From: Pseudomonas fluorescens
Lineage (GTDB): Bacteria; Pseudomonadota; Gammaproteobacteria; Pseudomonadales; Pseudomonadaceae
Reading direction: 5' to 3'
Assembly: GCF_001307155.1 (NCBI RefSeq)
Contig: NZ_CP012830.1
Span: 5,950,501 to 6,014,500 of the forward strand
Length of the DNA: 64,000 nucleotides
A model generated the notes under the pieces. It made no database searches. It had not been told where the DNA came from and saw only the letters and a list, made by a program, of their open reading frames with translations. The translations under genes were made by a program, and so were the position numbers. Every line of letters starts with the position of its first letter. Within the stretch, counting starts at the first letter, position 1. Below are positions 32,665-40,869 of the stretch, one piece after another.

Positions 32665-34873
32665 AGCAAGGCTCCTCGAACGCTTCCCGCTGCAACGCCG
32701 ACGCACCACCCCACCCTGCCGGCTTCTTGTAAGCCCAGGGCCGCTGACCGCTTTTTGCCAATGCCGGCAGACGCACACGACGCCAACCCAGCCGGTGCAT
32801 GATCGCACCAACCCGTATCTGCTCCGGCTTGCTCCAGTGCCCGTAGTCCAGCTTCAGCGCGCTGGCTAACACTTCGCTGCCGGTGGTGGTTTCGCCGATC
32901 TGCGACTCTTCCAGCCAAGTCAGAATTGGTCCTTCCCACTCATCCACCACAAAACGCTCGTCCTGCTCCTCACCGAACATCGCCGCCTCGTCCAGCGTCA
33001 CCCACCAGAGATCCCCCGCGTCGTAACAGAACATCGCCTCGGCCCACAGCTGGTCGCGGATCGAGCGCAGCAGCTCCAGGTCGACCTTGGTACAGGCCAC
33101 CGGCCAATAGCGACGGTTACCGGTCGCATCCTTCAGGTATTCGTCCTGGTTGGTCGTCCCCACGAACACACACTGGCGTGGCACATCCATGGTTCTGCGG
33201 CCGTAGCTCTCCCGGTAGGTATCGGTCGACGCCGAAAAGAACTGCTTGGCCTTGGTACTTTCGGCCTTGTTGAAACTGTCCAGCTCACCCAGCTCGACAA
33301 TCCACTTGCCCCGGATCGCCTGAAACCCGTCCTTGTCGCCCAAGGCGAAAGGCGTGTCCATAAACCATTCGCCGCCGAGGATGCTCATTGCCGTCGACTT
33401 ACCGGCGCCCTGCGCGCCTTCGAGGATCATCACCGAGTCGGCCTTACAGCCAGGCTTCATCACCCGCGCCACCGCCGAGAGCATCCAACGCTTGCCGACT
33501 TTCGACGTGTATTCGCTTTCCTTCACCCCCATGACATCCGTGAGCCAGGTTTCAAGACGCGGTACACGATCCCAGTCCAGTTTTTGCAAGTACTGTCGCA
33601 CCGGGTGAAAGGCATGGTCATGGGCAACCACACTCACCGCCTCAATTACATGGGACGCCTTAACCCGCAGGTTGTACTGCTGCGCGAGCCACTTCATCAC
33701 CCGCATGTCGTCGATGTCGGCCCAGTCGCCGGTGCCGCCGCCGTAAGGCGCCGCACGCAGCTTGACGATCTTCGAGCTGAAGGCGCTGTAGCTGATAACC
33801 CCGGCCCAGCGTTCGTCGTTGGCGAGGATCAACTCGACGTTCTGCATGTGCGCGATCAAGGCACCGCTTTCGCTGCGGGCGAGCTGATCTTTCCAGCCAC
33901 CGGCAGCCGGTGGACGGACCACGGCCAGCACCTGACGGCGCACCGCCTCTAACCCTTCGGCGACGTGCAGGTCGTTGAAGTCGGTCCACTTGTCTTGTCG
34001 CTCAACGGAGAAGATCGGCGCGACCACCTGGGCGCCGACGATCAAGGCGGCGTTGCTGGCCTTCTCTTCACCTGGGTTCCAGGCATCGCCGTTTGGCTTT
34101 TTGGTCTTCCAGTCATCGTCACGGCAGATGATCAGCGGACATCCGGCGAAGCGCTCGCGCATAGCCTTGCACACCGCCAACAGGTTGCCCGCATCGAAGG
34201 CTACGGCCACGGCGAGCGAGGTCGCCATGTGCAGGCTGGCGCCGGTGGCGTACCCCTCACACACCAGTACGGGTTCGCCCGGCTCCGGGTGTGGACCGAG
34301 CAAGTGGAACGCGCCCTCCTTCGCCATCCCGTACGGCCAGTAGGATTTGTCGCGACCGGTGTCTTCCTGCTTGTACGGGAAGATCACCTGCAGGCCCATG
34401 ATCTGATCACGCGCATTTTTCATCGGCACCAGAACGGCACCGGTGCGCGGCGCATAACGGACCTTGATGCCAACGATCTGTTTGCGGTCCAGGTAGTCAC
34501 TGCGACCGGTGGTAGGCATGCGCTCGAACAAACCCTCTGCCCTTTTCGCGGCCCGCCGCGCAGCGTTACTCGCGATTTCGGCGGCGCGACGCTTGGCATC
34601 TTCCTGCCGAGCGCGCATGACCTCACGCTCTTCAGGTGACATCCGCCCGGCCTTGACCTTGATCTTCTGCGTCTCACCCGAACGCCAATCGCCGAAGCTG
34701 CCGAAGATCAGCGTTTCGTTCTTTTCAGTCAGATGCTCGTGGACGACGTACCAACCGTTTTTTTCCTTGCCCTTATCCTGAGTGGTTTTGCAGCGGGTTA
34801 GCTTGCCGAAAACCAGTGGTTGAGCAGGCTCAAGGCCGTAGTCCGCAAATTGCCCCAATACCTCATCGAGCAT
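32657..34873 (-). CDS. Primase-helicase (Toprim plus VapE-like ATPase)
   Basis: A 738-residue replication protein. The N-terminal half is Toprim-like (EPVLVCEGYATGASLHMATS; CPLIICRDDD; DKWTDFNDLHV). The C-terminal half is a VapE/DUF5906-type helicase with Walker A GAQGAGKST and Walker B-like WIVELGELD, followed by a conserved arginine region (FVGTTNQDEYLKDATGNRRY). It should unwind and prime phage DNA. It overlaps neighbours on both sides. Confidence 0.88.
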   Translation of the reverse strand: MLDEVLGQFADYGLEPAQPLVFGKLTRCKTTQDKGKEKNGWYVVHEHLTEKNETLIFGSFGDWRSGETQKIKVKAGRMSPEEREVMRARQEDAKRRAAEIASNAARRAAKRAEGLFERMPTTGRSDYLDRKQIVGIKVRYAPRTGAVLVPMKNARDQIMGLQVIFPYKQEDTGRDKSYWPYGMAKEGAFHLLGPHPEPGEPVLVCEGYATGASLHMATSLAVAVAFDAGNLLAVCKAMRERFAGCPLIICRDDDWKTKKPNGDAWNPGEEKASNAALIVGAQVVAPIFSVERQDKWTDFNDLHVAEGLEAVRRQVLAVVRPPAAGGWKDQLARSESGALIAHMQNVELILANDERWAGVISYSAFSSKIVKLRAAPYGGGTGDWADIDDMRVMKWLAQQYNLRVKASHVIEAVSVVAHDHAFHPVRQYLQKLDWDRVPRLETWLTDVMGVKESEYTSKVGKRWMLSAVARVMKPGCKADSVMILEGAQGAGKSTAMSILGGEWFMDTPFALGDKDGFQAIRGKWIVELGELDSFNKAESTKAKQFFSASTDTYRESYGRRTMDVPRQCVFVGTTNQDEYLKDATGNRRYWPVACTKVDLELLRSIRDQLWAEAMFCYDAGDLWWVTLDEAAMFGEEQDERFVVDEWEGPILTWLEESQIGETTTGSEVLASALKLDYGHWSKPEQIRVGAIMHRLGWRRVRLPALAKSGQRPWAYKKPAGWGGASALQREAFEEPCFD

Positions 34874-35090
34874 CGCGAGCCTCCCGCGCTTCATCGATGG
34901 ACTGGCAAATCACACATTGGGTGCAACCCGGTTGAGCCAACCGGCGGCCCTCAGGAATAGGCCCGTCGCAGCCTTCGCAGTACAGAAATGAATGCGCCGC
35001 TAAAACTGGCTTGGCGGCACTACGAGCGGCCTGTGCCTGGTCGAGATGTTCCTGCACCAGGTCATTAGCAAAGTCGGCAATGTCAGCCAC
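34863..35090 (-). CDS. TraR/DksA-type C4 zinc finger protein
   Basis: A 75-residue protein with helices followed by CEGCDGPIPEGRRLAQPGCT and CVIC, the C-X2-C-X17-C-X2-C finger of TraR-like phage proteins. The likely start is GTG 35090 with GGGGTG upstream. TraR proteins act on host RNA polymerase. It overlaps the primase start by 11 bases. Confidence 0.85.
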   Translation of the reverse strand: MADIADFANDLVQEHLDQAQAARSAAKPVLAAHSFLYCEGCDGPIPEGRRLAQPGCTQCVICQSIDEAREARDAR

Positions 35091-35601
35091 GGTCGACACC
35101 CCGCGTCGTCTGGTTGACGTAGGTGGCGCGGTTGAACAACCCCAGCAGCCCTTGAATGCCACGGAATACCTGCAGACGAATCGCGGCCAGTTCCTGATCG
35201 GTCACGACACCATCGCCAATGCTCTTGGCCCAGGTCTCGGCAAGATCTGCCACCTGCCGGAAATACTCGGCGATGCCAGTAGTCAGCGTCTCAGGCATGT
35301 CATTGGTGTACGTCTCAGCCAACTCTTGCCAGATCGTGTCACCGACCAAGGCATGCACGGCATCAAGGATGCGACGATCCTTGGTCAGCTCCAGGATCTC
35401 GCCGAACTCCTGAATGTTGACCGTGTGGCTCGGGTGCGTAGGTGAGAGTTTGTGTTGCAGCGTGGTGGGATTGCGGCCGGTGGTGGCGGCGATTGCAGCG
35501 GCGCCGCCGGGATAGTCCCGAGCAGCGTGGTAAAGCGCCAAGTCGAGCGGCAGGATTTCCCGCTGTGCTCGATCAACGCAACTCAGAGCGATTCGGCTCA
35601 T
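35083..35601 (-). CDS. Phage regulatory protein, CII family
   Basis: A 172-residue protein of the YmfL/phage CII-type family (DLALYHAARDYPGGAAAIAA; TTLQHKLSPTHPSHTVNIQE). It is a predicted helix-turn-helix regulator. Start ATG 35601 has AAGGA upstream. It is transcribed leftward behind the Cro-like gene and the C4-like RNA region. Confidence 0.82.
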   Translation of the reverse strand: MSRIALSCVDRAQREILPLDLALYHAARDYPGGAAAIAATTGRNPTTLQHKLSPTHPSHTVNIQEFGEILELTKDRRILDAVHALVGDTIWQELAETYTNDMPETLTTGIAEYFRQVADLAETWAKSIGDGVVTDQELAAIRLQVFRGIQGLLGLFNRATYVNQTTRGVDRG

Positions 35602-35932
35602 GGCATTAATCCTTGTAAGTTGCCAGTGCCGCGCGACATGCAGTGGTGATACATTTGCCGCGTGGCTTGAAAGGGCCCAAACGCCGGCTAGATCTTCAGG
35701 ATCGACACCGGCACCGTGCCGAGGCAAACGATCCGTCGTTCACCTCTGGCGCAACAGCTGCCCAATCTGTGGTGGAGAAGGCAGCAACACCAAGGCATCC
35801 GTGCCTTGGAAAGCGCGGTAAAGATCGACGGTTCGCATGTGGTGTGCCCGCCTATCTTTACCGCGACCCGACAGCGCTGTGGTGGTGCGTGCCGGGAGGA
35901 ACTGGGCGGCCCTTGGGTCGCCTTTTTTCTAA
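35602..35932. other. Stretch between CII-like and Cro-like genes
   Basis: No confident protein gene. A plus-strand frame ends at 35821 with a small zinc-ribbon-like tail (NSCPICGGEGSNTKASVPWK) but has no proper start; it may be a conserved leader. The C4-like RNA occupies the right part (35841-35929). Confidence 0.5.
35841..35929 (+). ncRNA. C4-like antisense RNA
   Basis: The plus strand folds with an outer stem GCGACCC (35863-35869) to GGGTCGC (35915-35921). It also has an intrinsic terminator: GGCGGCC-CTTG-GGTCGCC and six T at 35908-35927. The segments CTTTACCGCGACCC and GGGAGGAACTGGGC recall the C4 antisense RNA of P1-type and many prophage immunity regions, which represses antirepressor synthesis. 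It is opposite in strand to the Cro/CII transcript. The family call is from memory. Confidence 0.55.
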
Positions 35933-36166
35933 CTACGCTGCTTTGCTCGTTGGAGTTGTTTCGGTAATTCCGAAATGCTCCAGAACCTCAGCTAACGAGA
36001 CGCAACCTTCACTTTCACGGGTCAATGACTTGATCAAAGAGACGCTTGGATCTTTGCTCGCGTATTTGACGTGAAGACGCAGGTAGCTCACAGCAATCCG
36101 ACAACGCACGGCGTAGGCCGTAAGTGCCTCTGAATCCAAACGGTTGATGTAGTCGCGCAGCTTCAT
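35933..36166 (-). CDS. Cro-like/YdaS-like repressor
   Basis: A 77-residue basic protein (MKLRDYINRLDSEALTAYAV) with a helix-turn-helix-like middle (GCVSLAEVLEHFG near the end). It diverges from the CI gene, sharing an operator region, which is the Cro position. It should oppose CI on induction. Confidence 0.7.
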   Translation of the reverse strand: MKLRDYINRLDSEALTAYAVRCRIAVSYLRLHVKYASKDPSVSLIKSLTRESEGCVSLAEVLEHFGITETTPTSKAA

Positions 36167-36189
36167 GTGGTGTACCTCCGACGCACAAT

Positions 36190-36246
36190 TTAACCATTAA
36201 GGTTAATAATTACAACACCAATATGGATATTCACCTTAAAGGTTAA
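36190..36246. promoter_or_regulatory. CI/Cro operator pair
   Basis: Two 17-bp palindromes of the form TTAACC-N5-GGTTAA lie at 36190-36206 (perfect) and 36230-36246 (TTCACC on one arm), 40 bp apart, between the diverging Cro-like and CI genes. Two more copies stand at 37967-38014 before the early operon. Confidence 0.8.
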
Positions 36247-36264
36247 TCCGGCCAAAATCGGCAC

Positions 36265-36912
36265 ATGAAAATCTCAGACACCCGGCTACAGAATTTCAGA
36301 AGAGTCATGGCTGAGAAGAAGCTCCGCCTGACTGACATCGCCGACCTTCTGGGCAAAGCACCTGCCCAAGTGAGCGCGTTCGGGGGTAAGAACCCTACGA
36401 AAGGCATCGGCGATCAGATTGCTCGAGAGATTGAGAAAGCGTTGGGGCTTCACAGTGGCTATCTCGACATGCCCTACGGGCTAGGTGAGTTCAATAACGC
36501 CACGGTGCTAAGCCATACAGGACGTAAATTGCCAGTTATAGGATCAATCGCTGCTGGAGCTTGGTGTGAAGCTCACGGCAGTTTCGACCCAAGAGATGCT
36601 GAAGAATGGATCGATGCACCAGGGCCAGTTGGCCCACGGGCTTTTATACTTCGCGTCGAAGGAATAAGTATGGAGCCCAAGTTCTCAGAAGGGGATAAAA
36701 TTGTAATCGACCCATCCTTAGATGCATTACCCGGTCATTTTGTTGCGGCCAAAAGAACTCGAGACCAAGCTGCTACTCTTAAACAGTTGAAACAAGAAGG
36801 AAACGAACAATATTTGTTCGCCTTGAATCCGGACTGGCCGGATCGCATAATAAAAATGACCGAAGAATGGAGTATTTGCGGTCGCGCTCGCTGGAAAATT
36901 TCTGACCTTTAG
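36265..36912 (+). CDS. CI-like repressor with S24 self-cleavage domain
   Basis: A 215-residue repressor. The N-terminal helix-turn-helix (KLRLTDIADLLGKAPAQVSA) precedes a LexA/CI-type peptidase: cleavage site Ala-Gly in SIAAGAW, nucleophile Ser in EGISMEP, and base Lys in FVAAKR. It maintains lysogeny by binding the TTAACC-type operators and should self-cleave with RecA on DNA damage. ATG 36265 is 19 bp after the second operator. Confidence 0.92.
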   Translation: MKISDTRLQNFRRVMAEKKLRLTDIADLLGKAPAQVSAFGGKNPTKGIGDQIAREIEKALGLHSGYLDMPYGLGEFNNATVLSHTGRKLPVIGSIAAGAWCEAHGSFDPRDAEEWIDAPGPVGPRAFILRVEGISMEPKFSEGDKIVIDPSLDALPGHFVAAKRTRDQAATLKQLKQEGNEQYLFALNPDWPDRIIKMTEEWSICGRARWKISDL

Positions 36913-36940
36913 GATTCGCCACCATACTTCAAGGAAAATC

Positions 36941-37966
36941 ATGACGGAACATACCGGGCACATCAAAAATCCTTTAACAGTTATTTCCAGATTTGCAGCC
37001 ATTGCCGAAATTAGTGGTACTGTTGTCCTACCTTTCATCTCACCAGAAAACCAAGCTACATACATTTGGTTCTTGATGCTATTTCCTGCATTATTAGTTG
37101 GAACTTTTTTCCTTACTCTCAACTTCAATCATAAAACCTTATATGCCCCCTCTGACTATCAAAACCAAAATCATTTCTTGAACCTATTTGGCATAGTCAC
37201 ACCAAGTGAACGTGAGGAAAAATTAGAAGAGGAAATCATAGAGGCGACACTACCAGCACAGAGCACCGTACCGGGCACCACAGGGGTAGACGAGCTAGTT
37301 AATGCGATTAATAACACATCACCCACTGTAGAGATTTCATCTCAAACCTTGGAAAAAACTCGAACTTCATCCTCTACGGAAAATAACGGAACACAAACAG
37401 AAATCAGTAAACCAAGCTCAAACTCTGAAAATACGACGCCTGATGCCGAAGATGAATTTCAAACAAAATTCGACCTTCAAGAGTTTTCGAAAAAGACAAA
37501 GCTAGAGTCAAAACTTCGACTTAAAGAAATAGAACATCTTTCCATACGCAAACTCAAACACGCAACAAACATAGAATTCTCACCTAACGTAAAATTTGAC
37601 ATACCCGGGCTAATTAGCCCATTGATTTTTGACGCGGTGGGAGAGAAGAACGATACGATTCACATCGCGGAAATAAAGTATTTTGACAAGTCCCAATTTT
37701 CGGTAGAAAGATTCAACAAAACATTAATGGATGCAAATATTGCAGCTCAAAATATTTACAGCCTTTCCGATCGCAAAGTAACCCTTCATTTAATTGTTGT
37801 ATCAAACATTGCACTATCGCCTACCGCTATAAATAATATTGAAGCAGCACTCAAAAACTCCGCCAGAAGATTCAAATACTCAGTCGAAGTGTATTTCATC
37901 AGCGAAAATAAATTACGCGATCAAGGTATTCCCTCAGACTGGACGTGGAAAGCACCAGCCCACTAA
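36941..37966 (+). CDS. Membrane-anchored protein with PD-(D/E)XK-like domain
   Basis: A 341-residue protein with two N-terminal membrane segments (about 16-33 and 41-60). A Ser/Thr/Asn-rich linker (90-170) and a soluble C-terminal domain follow. In it Asp231 (LIFDAVGE) and Glu244-Ile-Lys246 (HIAEIKYF) give the D-Xn-E-X-K pattern of restriction-endonuclease-like folds. It is AT-rich and lies 28 bp after cI, where genes expressed in the lysogen sit, so phage exclusion is a reasonable guess. Metal binding and nuclease activity are not shown. Confidence 0.6.
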   Translation: MTEHTGHIKNPLTVISRFAAIAEISGTVVLPFISPENQATYIWFLMLFPALLVGTFFLTLNFNHKTLYAPSDYQNQNHFLNLFGIVTPSEREEKLEEEIIEATLPAQSTVPGTTGVDELVNAINNTSPTVEISSQTLEKTRTSSSTENNGTQTEISKPSSNSENTTPDAEDEFQTKFDLQEFSKKTKLESKLRLKEIEHLSIRKLKHATNIEFSPNVKFDIPGLISPLIFDAVGEKNDTIHIAEIKYFDKSQFSVERFNKTLMDANIAAQNIYSLSDRKVTLHLIVVSNIALSPTAINNIEAALKNSARRFKYSVEVYFISENKLRDQGIPSDWTWKAPAH

Positions 37967-38014
37967 ACAACCATAAAGGTTATTTTTTCTTGATTAATTA
38001 ACCTTTAGGGTTAT
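37967..38014. promoter_or_regulatory. Operator pair before the early rightward operon
   Basis: ACAACC-ATAAA-GGTTAT (37967-37983) and TTAACC-TTTAG-GGTTAT (37998-38014) match the CI-region operators, 31 bp apart. They lie 39 bp before the first gene of the operon that ends in the integrase, implying control by the same repressor. Confidence 0.75.
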
Positions 38015-38052
38015 CATTGCCTCACTCTTCCACCACAGAGCGAGGCAATACC

Positions 38053-38229
38053 ATGCACACCACAGCCACCCTGCACGTCCATCCGGCCGCTGCTGACCCG
38101 TTCCGCATCTTTGAGATTCGCCGCCTGGCCCGCGAATGCGGCTGCGCGTTCATCCCCACCAAACCAAAGCTGAAAACCCGCGCCACCCCCGCGCCGTTCG
38201 ATCCGAATGGCGGAGGGTATGCAGCATGA
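38053..38229 (+). CDS. Small hypothetical phage protein
   Basis: A 58-residue protein (start MHTTATLHVHPAAADPF; FEIRRLARECGCAF) with GAGG upstream of ATG 38053. It is the first gene of the early rightward operon; its stop overlaps the next start (ATGA). No function is recognised. Confidence 0.6.
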   Translation: MHTTATLHVHPAAADPFRIFEIRRLARECGCAFIPTKPKLKTRATPAPFDPNGGGYAA

Positions 38230-38816
38230 GCAAATTCAAGCTCGACAATCGCACCCTGCAATTGCTCAACGCTCAGGTCAATCTGAGCGAGACCTTTAAT
38301 CACACGCTACGGTCGACACCACAACGCGAAGCGTTGGCTTTCCGCCTGAAAGTTGAACGCAGCAAATCAGACACCCTCTTTACCGTCGAGCTGGGCAGCG
38401 AGCGCCACACGCTGACCTTGCAGAACGAAAAGAAGATGCACCTCAAACTGGCCGACTTCATTGAAGAAATTGCCAACGGCCCCTTCGATGCCAGCAACAC
38501 TGCCGATCTGCTGAACATCCCACACGCCAACCGCCAATACGCCCGGTTTGATACCGAGCACAAGCAGCGGGTGTTCGAGCTGGTGCGTACCGGCGGTGTC
38601 GTGAGCCTCGACATGGGCTTCGAACTCCCCATCCATGTCGCTATGCATCGCACCAAAACGCGTAGTGGCGTCACCACCATTATGAGCATCGGCGTGAAAA
38701 GCCCGCGCACCAAGTGCTTCACCGTGTGCGGTAGCGACATTGAGATCTACGAGAAAGTGGCCGAGTCCATCAACCACCTGGCTGCGGCAGCAACACCCGC
38801 CGCGCACGCAGCTTGA
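38226..38816 (+). CDS. Conserved hypothetical phage protein
   Basis: A 196-residue soluble protein (MSKFKLDNRTLQLLNAQVNL; FDTEHKQRVFELVRTGGVVS; MHRTKTRSGVTTIMSIGVKS) without a motif I can name. The position in the early operon suggests a host-takeover or regulatory role only by context. Confidence 0.6.
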   Translation: MSKFKLDNRTLQLLNAQVNLSETFNHTLRSTPQREALAFRLKVERSKSDTLFTVELGSERHTLTLQNEKKMHLKLADFIEEIANGPFDASNTADLLNIPHANRQYARFDTEHKQRVFELVRTGGVVSLDMGFELPIHVAMHRTKTRSGVTTIMSIGVKSPRTKCFTVCGSDIEIYEKVAESINHLAAAATPAAHAA

Positions 38817-38826
38817 GGGAGATGCC

Positions 38827-39108
38827 ATGGAACGCACACTCGCCCAAGCAGCCGCCCAGCTCGGACTCACACGTCCCAAGCTGATCAAGCTCATGCGGGA
38901 AAAAGGATTGCTCAAGGGTAACTTGCCGGCCTATCCCACACGCGACAAAGAGTATCTGCGGGTCAAGGACGGCCACTGGTATGACGAGAAGTACGGCCTG
39001 CAATACAGCCAGTCGACCCGAGTAAAACAACCCGGCATCCGCTGGCTGGCCGACCAGTTGGGCATCGATCTACCTGACATTCCGGTAGACCGCCGTGACG
39101 TGGCCTAG
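38827..39108 (+). CDS. Antirepressor C-terminal-type (KilAC-like) protein
   Basis: A 93-residue protein. LAQAAAQLGLTRPKLIKLMR and KGLLKGNLPAYPTRDKEYLR are typical of the KilA-C/phage antirepressor DNA-binding domain, here without the N-terminal Bro or KilA-N part. ATG 38827 has GGGAG upstream. A free-standing domain of this kind could modulate the CI/Cro switch; the C4-like RNA at 35841 would fit such a system. Confidence 0.7.
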   Translation: MERTLAQAAAQLGLTRPKLIKLMREKGLLKGNLPAYPTRDKEYLRVKDGHWYDEKYGLQYSQSTRVKQPGIRWLADQLGIDLPDIPVDRRDVA

Positions 39109-39262
39109 GGAGTACGCCCGTCAGATCGTCGCCATGCGCACACGCGAGGAGCGCAACGCTGCGCTTCTCGAAGTGCCGGAACATCTGCGGGAGCTGACCA
39201 AACGCCACTGCCTGAACGCCTGGAATCACCCGGCAAGAACACAACGCAAGGAGGCTCAATAA
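39095..39262 (+). CDS. Small hypothetical protein (55 aa)
   Basis: A GTG start at 39095 overlaps the end of the KilAC-like gene. The product has MTWPREYARQIVAMRTREER followed by EVPEHLRELTKRHCLNAW, a charged helical protein of the type common in early phage operons. A shorter version could begin at ATG 39134. The function is unknown. Confidence 0.5.
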   Translation: MTWPREYARQIVAMRTREERNAALLEVPEHLRELTKRHCLNAWNHPARTQRKEAQ

Positions 39263-39266
39263 GCCA

Positions 39267-39584
39267 ATGAGTAACGCAAGCCAAACCCCACTCCGGCTAC
39301 AACCCGCACCGGAGTCAGCCACCGTTGAGCTGCTCTACCGCACCTTCGGCGACGTACTGATCCCACTGGAAAAAGTGCGCGAGCAGTACTTCCGCAACCT
39401 CAACGAGCAGTCGTTTGTGGCCGAGATCAACAGCGGACGGATTCAGCTACCCATCACCACGCTGGACACCAGCCGCAAGGCGCCGAAGTACGCGCATATC
39501 CGGCATGTTGCCTCATTGATCGATATCCGTGCCTACAAGGCGGACGAAGAGATGCTGCGACCACAGGACGAACCAACCGAGTAA
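39267..39584 (+). CDS. PrtN-family (pyocin activator type) regulator
   Basis: A 105-residue protein whose LLYRTFGDVLIPLEKVREQY and LDTSRKAPKYAHIRHVASLI match the PrtN family, activators of pyocin genes in P. aeruginosa. It lies in the early operon under the CI-type operators, so it may activate phage genes on induction. It might also act on the pyocin-like gene at 4748; no binding site was verified. Confidence 0.75.
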   Translation: MSNASQTPLRLQPAPESATVELLYRTFGDVLIPLEKVREQYFRNLNEQSFVAEINSGRIQLPITTLDTSRKAPKYAHIRHVASLIDIRAYKADEEMLRPQDEPTE

Positions 39585-39643
39585 GACCACCACCTCGAGC
39601 GGCTGCCACCACCAGCCATTCGAAACCACCAGGAGCACACCAC

Positions 39644-40063
39644 ATGACAGCAATTCAAATCTGCGCACTGATCGGCCTCATCACCGCGGCCGCCCTTCTC
39701 TATTGGGCCGGCTACCGAGGCGGCTTGATCGACGGCCGATTCGAAGGTGAAGAAGAAGAAGGCAAGCGCAACGAACGCGCCAGCAACGCCAAGACTATCA
39801 ACGAGCTAGAGGCTTCACTGCGGTTCATTCGTGCCGATCACCTGCAACTGGCCCAACTGTGCAAGAAACTCAAAGCCAGCCAGGCACTGAGCCCGGACAA
39901 CCATCAAAACCTTCTGGCCATCGCAGAAAAACTCAAGCTCGCCGCAGACACCTTCCGTGCCGTTAATTCCCATTGCCAGGCAACGCAAGCGCTTGACCTG
40001 CGTAATAAAGCCCTGAACATGGCCGCCCTGCTGAAGCCCGTCGCGCAGGAGGATGCCGCATGA
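39644..40063 (+). CDS. Membrane-anchored coiled-coil phage protein
   Basis: A 139-residue protein with one N-terminal membrane segment (ICALIGLITAAALLYWAGYR) and a long charged helix after it. GGAG precedes ATG 39644. It overlaps the next gene (ATGA). The function is unknown. Confidence 0.6.
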   Translation: MTAIQICALIGLITAAALLYWAGYRGGLIDGRFEGEEEEGKRNERASNAKTINELEASLRFIRADHLQLAQLCKKLKASQALSPDNHQNLLAIAEKLKLAADTFRAVNSHCQATQALDLRNKALNMAALLKPVAQEDAA

Positions 40064-40281
40064 GCCATGCCACTCCAATGATGCGCCTATCCCCCAAGGC
40101 GGCAGGCGCTCTGCAACAGCAGCACACCAAAGCCACCACCGAACTGCGAGCGCTCACTCGCTACAACAAAGAACTCGACCGCCAGTTGAAAGCACTGATC
40201 GGCTACGACGCCATGCGCCAATTGCACAAAGACACCAAGAACGCACTACTGCTGGCCGACCTGGTCCAGGAGGCCGCATGA
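40060..40281 (+). CDS. Small hypothetical phage protein (73 aa)
   Basis: A helical, basic protein (LRALTRYNKELDRQLKALIG) starting within the stop of the upstream gene and overlapping the next start. It is part of a run of coupled early genes; no motif is recognised. Confidence 0.55.
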   Translation: MSHATPMMRLSPKAAGALQQQHTKATTELRALTRYNKELDRQLKALIGYDAMRQLHKDTKNALLLADLVQEAA

Positions 40282-40373
40282 CTCAGATCCTCGGCACCAC
40301 CGCAATACGGCTCACGCTTCACCAGCGCCTGATGGACCAACACGCTATCGAACATCGGAGGAAAGCGGCATGA
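40278..40373 (+). CDS. Very small coupled ORF (31 aa)
   Basis: It begins with an ATGA overlap and ends with another. The peptide (MTQILGTTAIRLTLHQRLMD) is basic at its end. Coupling on both sides is the only evidence that it is translated. Confidence 0.4.
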   Translation: MTQILGTTAIRLTLHQRLMDQHAIEHRRKAA

Positions 40374-40606
40374 AGATGGAACTGAACACCACCAAGACAT
40401 CGACCGTTTTGCTCCGCAACGCCAATGGCGTCGACTCACCTGAAACAAACAGTCTCTGCTGCGCAGCAGCAGGCATTATCGCCCCTCTCAGCGCCACCGC
40501 CGAAGTGCTTATACCCCACGAAAAGCTGCGCGAGGCAGCCACACCTGATGCATCGCTAATCGCTCAGAATCGCCCGCCCGCGCAGCTTGTTGAGGGGTAT
40601 AAATGA
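40370..40606 (+). CDS. Small hypothetical phage protein (78 aa)
   Basis: It begins at an ATGA overlap and ends at another. The segment SATAEVLIPHEKLREAATPD weakly echoes the PrtN-family core (VLIPLEKVRE), but no assignment is possible. Confidence 0.45.
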   Translation: MKMELNTTKTSTVLLRNANGVDSPETNSLCCAAAGIIAPLSATAEVLIPHEKLREAATPDASLIAQNRPPAQLVEGYK

Positions 40607-40866
40607 ACATGCATAGCGCCACTTACCCAGCTTCACCTCAGACCGAGACACTCTCCGATGAGGAGCTCACTGTAATCACCGGCTACAAGACTCCCTCCCA
40701 CCAACGGCAATGGCTGCAGAGAAACGCTTGGGTGTTTGTGCTTACCGGCGCACAACGACCGGTGGTCGGGCGCGTCTACGCCCGACTGAAGCTAGCGGGC
40801 GTGAAGCCCTCAGCCTCTAATGCGGTCGCTGAAACCTGGACACTCGACCTGGCGAGCGTAAGTTAA
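40603..40866 (+). CDS. DUF4224 protein, excisionase-like
   Basis: An 87-residue protein. LSDEELTVITGYKTPSHQRQ and WLQRNAWVFVLTG are typical of DUF4224 proteins, which almost always sit before phage integrases. It is the probable recombination directionality factor. It ends 3 bp before the integrase gene. Confidence 0.75.
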   Translation: MNMHSATYPASPQTETLSDEELTVITGYKTPSHQRQWLQRNAWVFVLTGAQRPVVGRVYARLKLAGVKPSASNAVAETWTLDLASVS

Positions 40867-40869
40867 TCA

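Noticed and set aside
35600..35821. Plus-strand frame ending in a zinc-ribbon-like CPICGGEG segment
   Set aside because: It has no proper start or ribosome site. It may be a conserved leader of the C4-like RNA, but I cannot support it as a gene.
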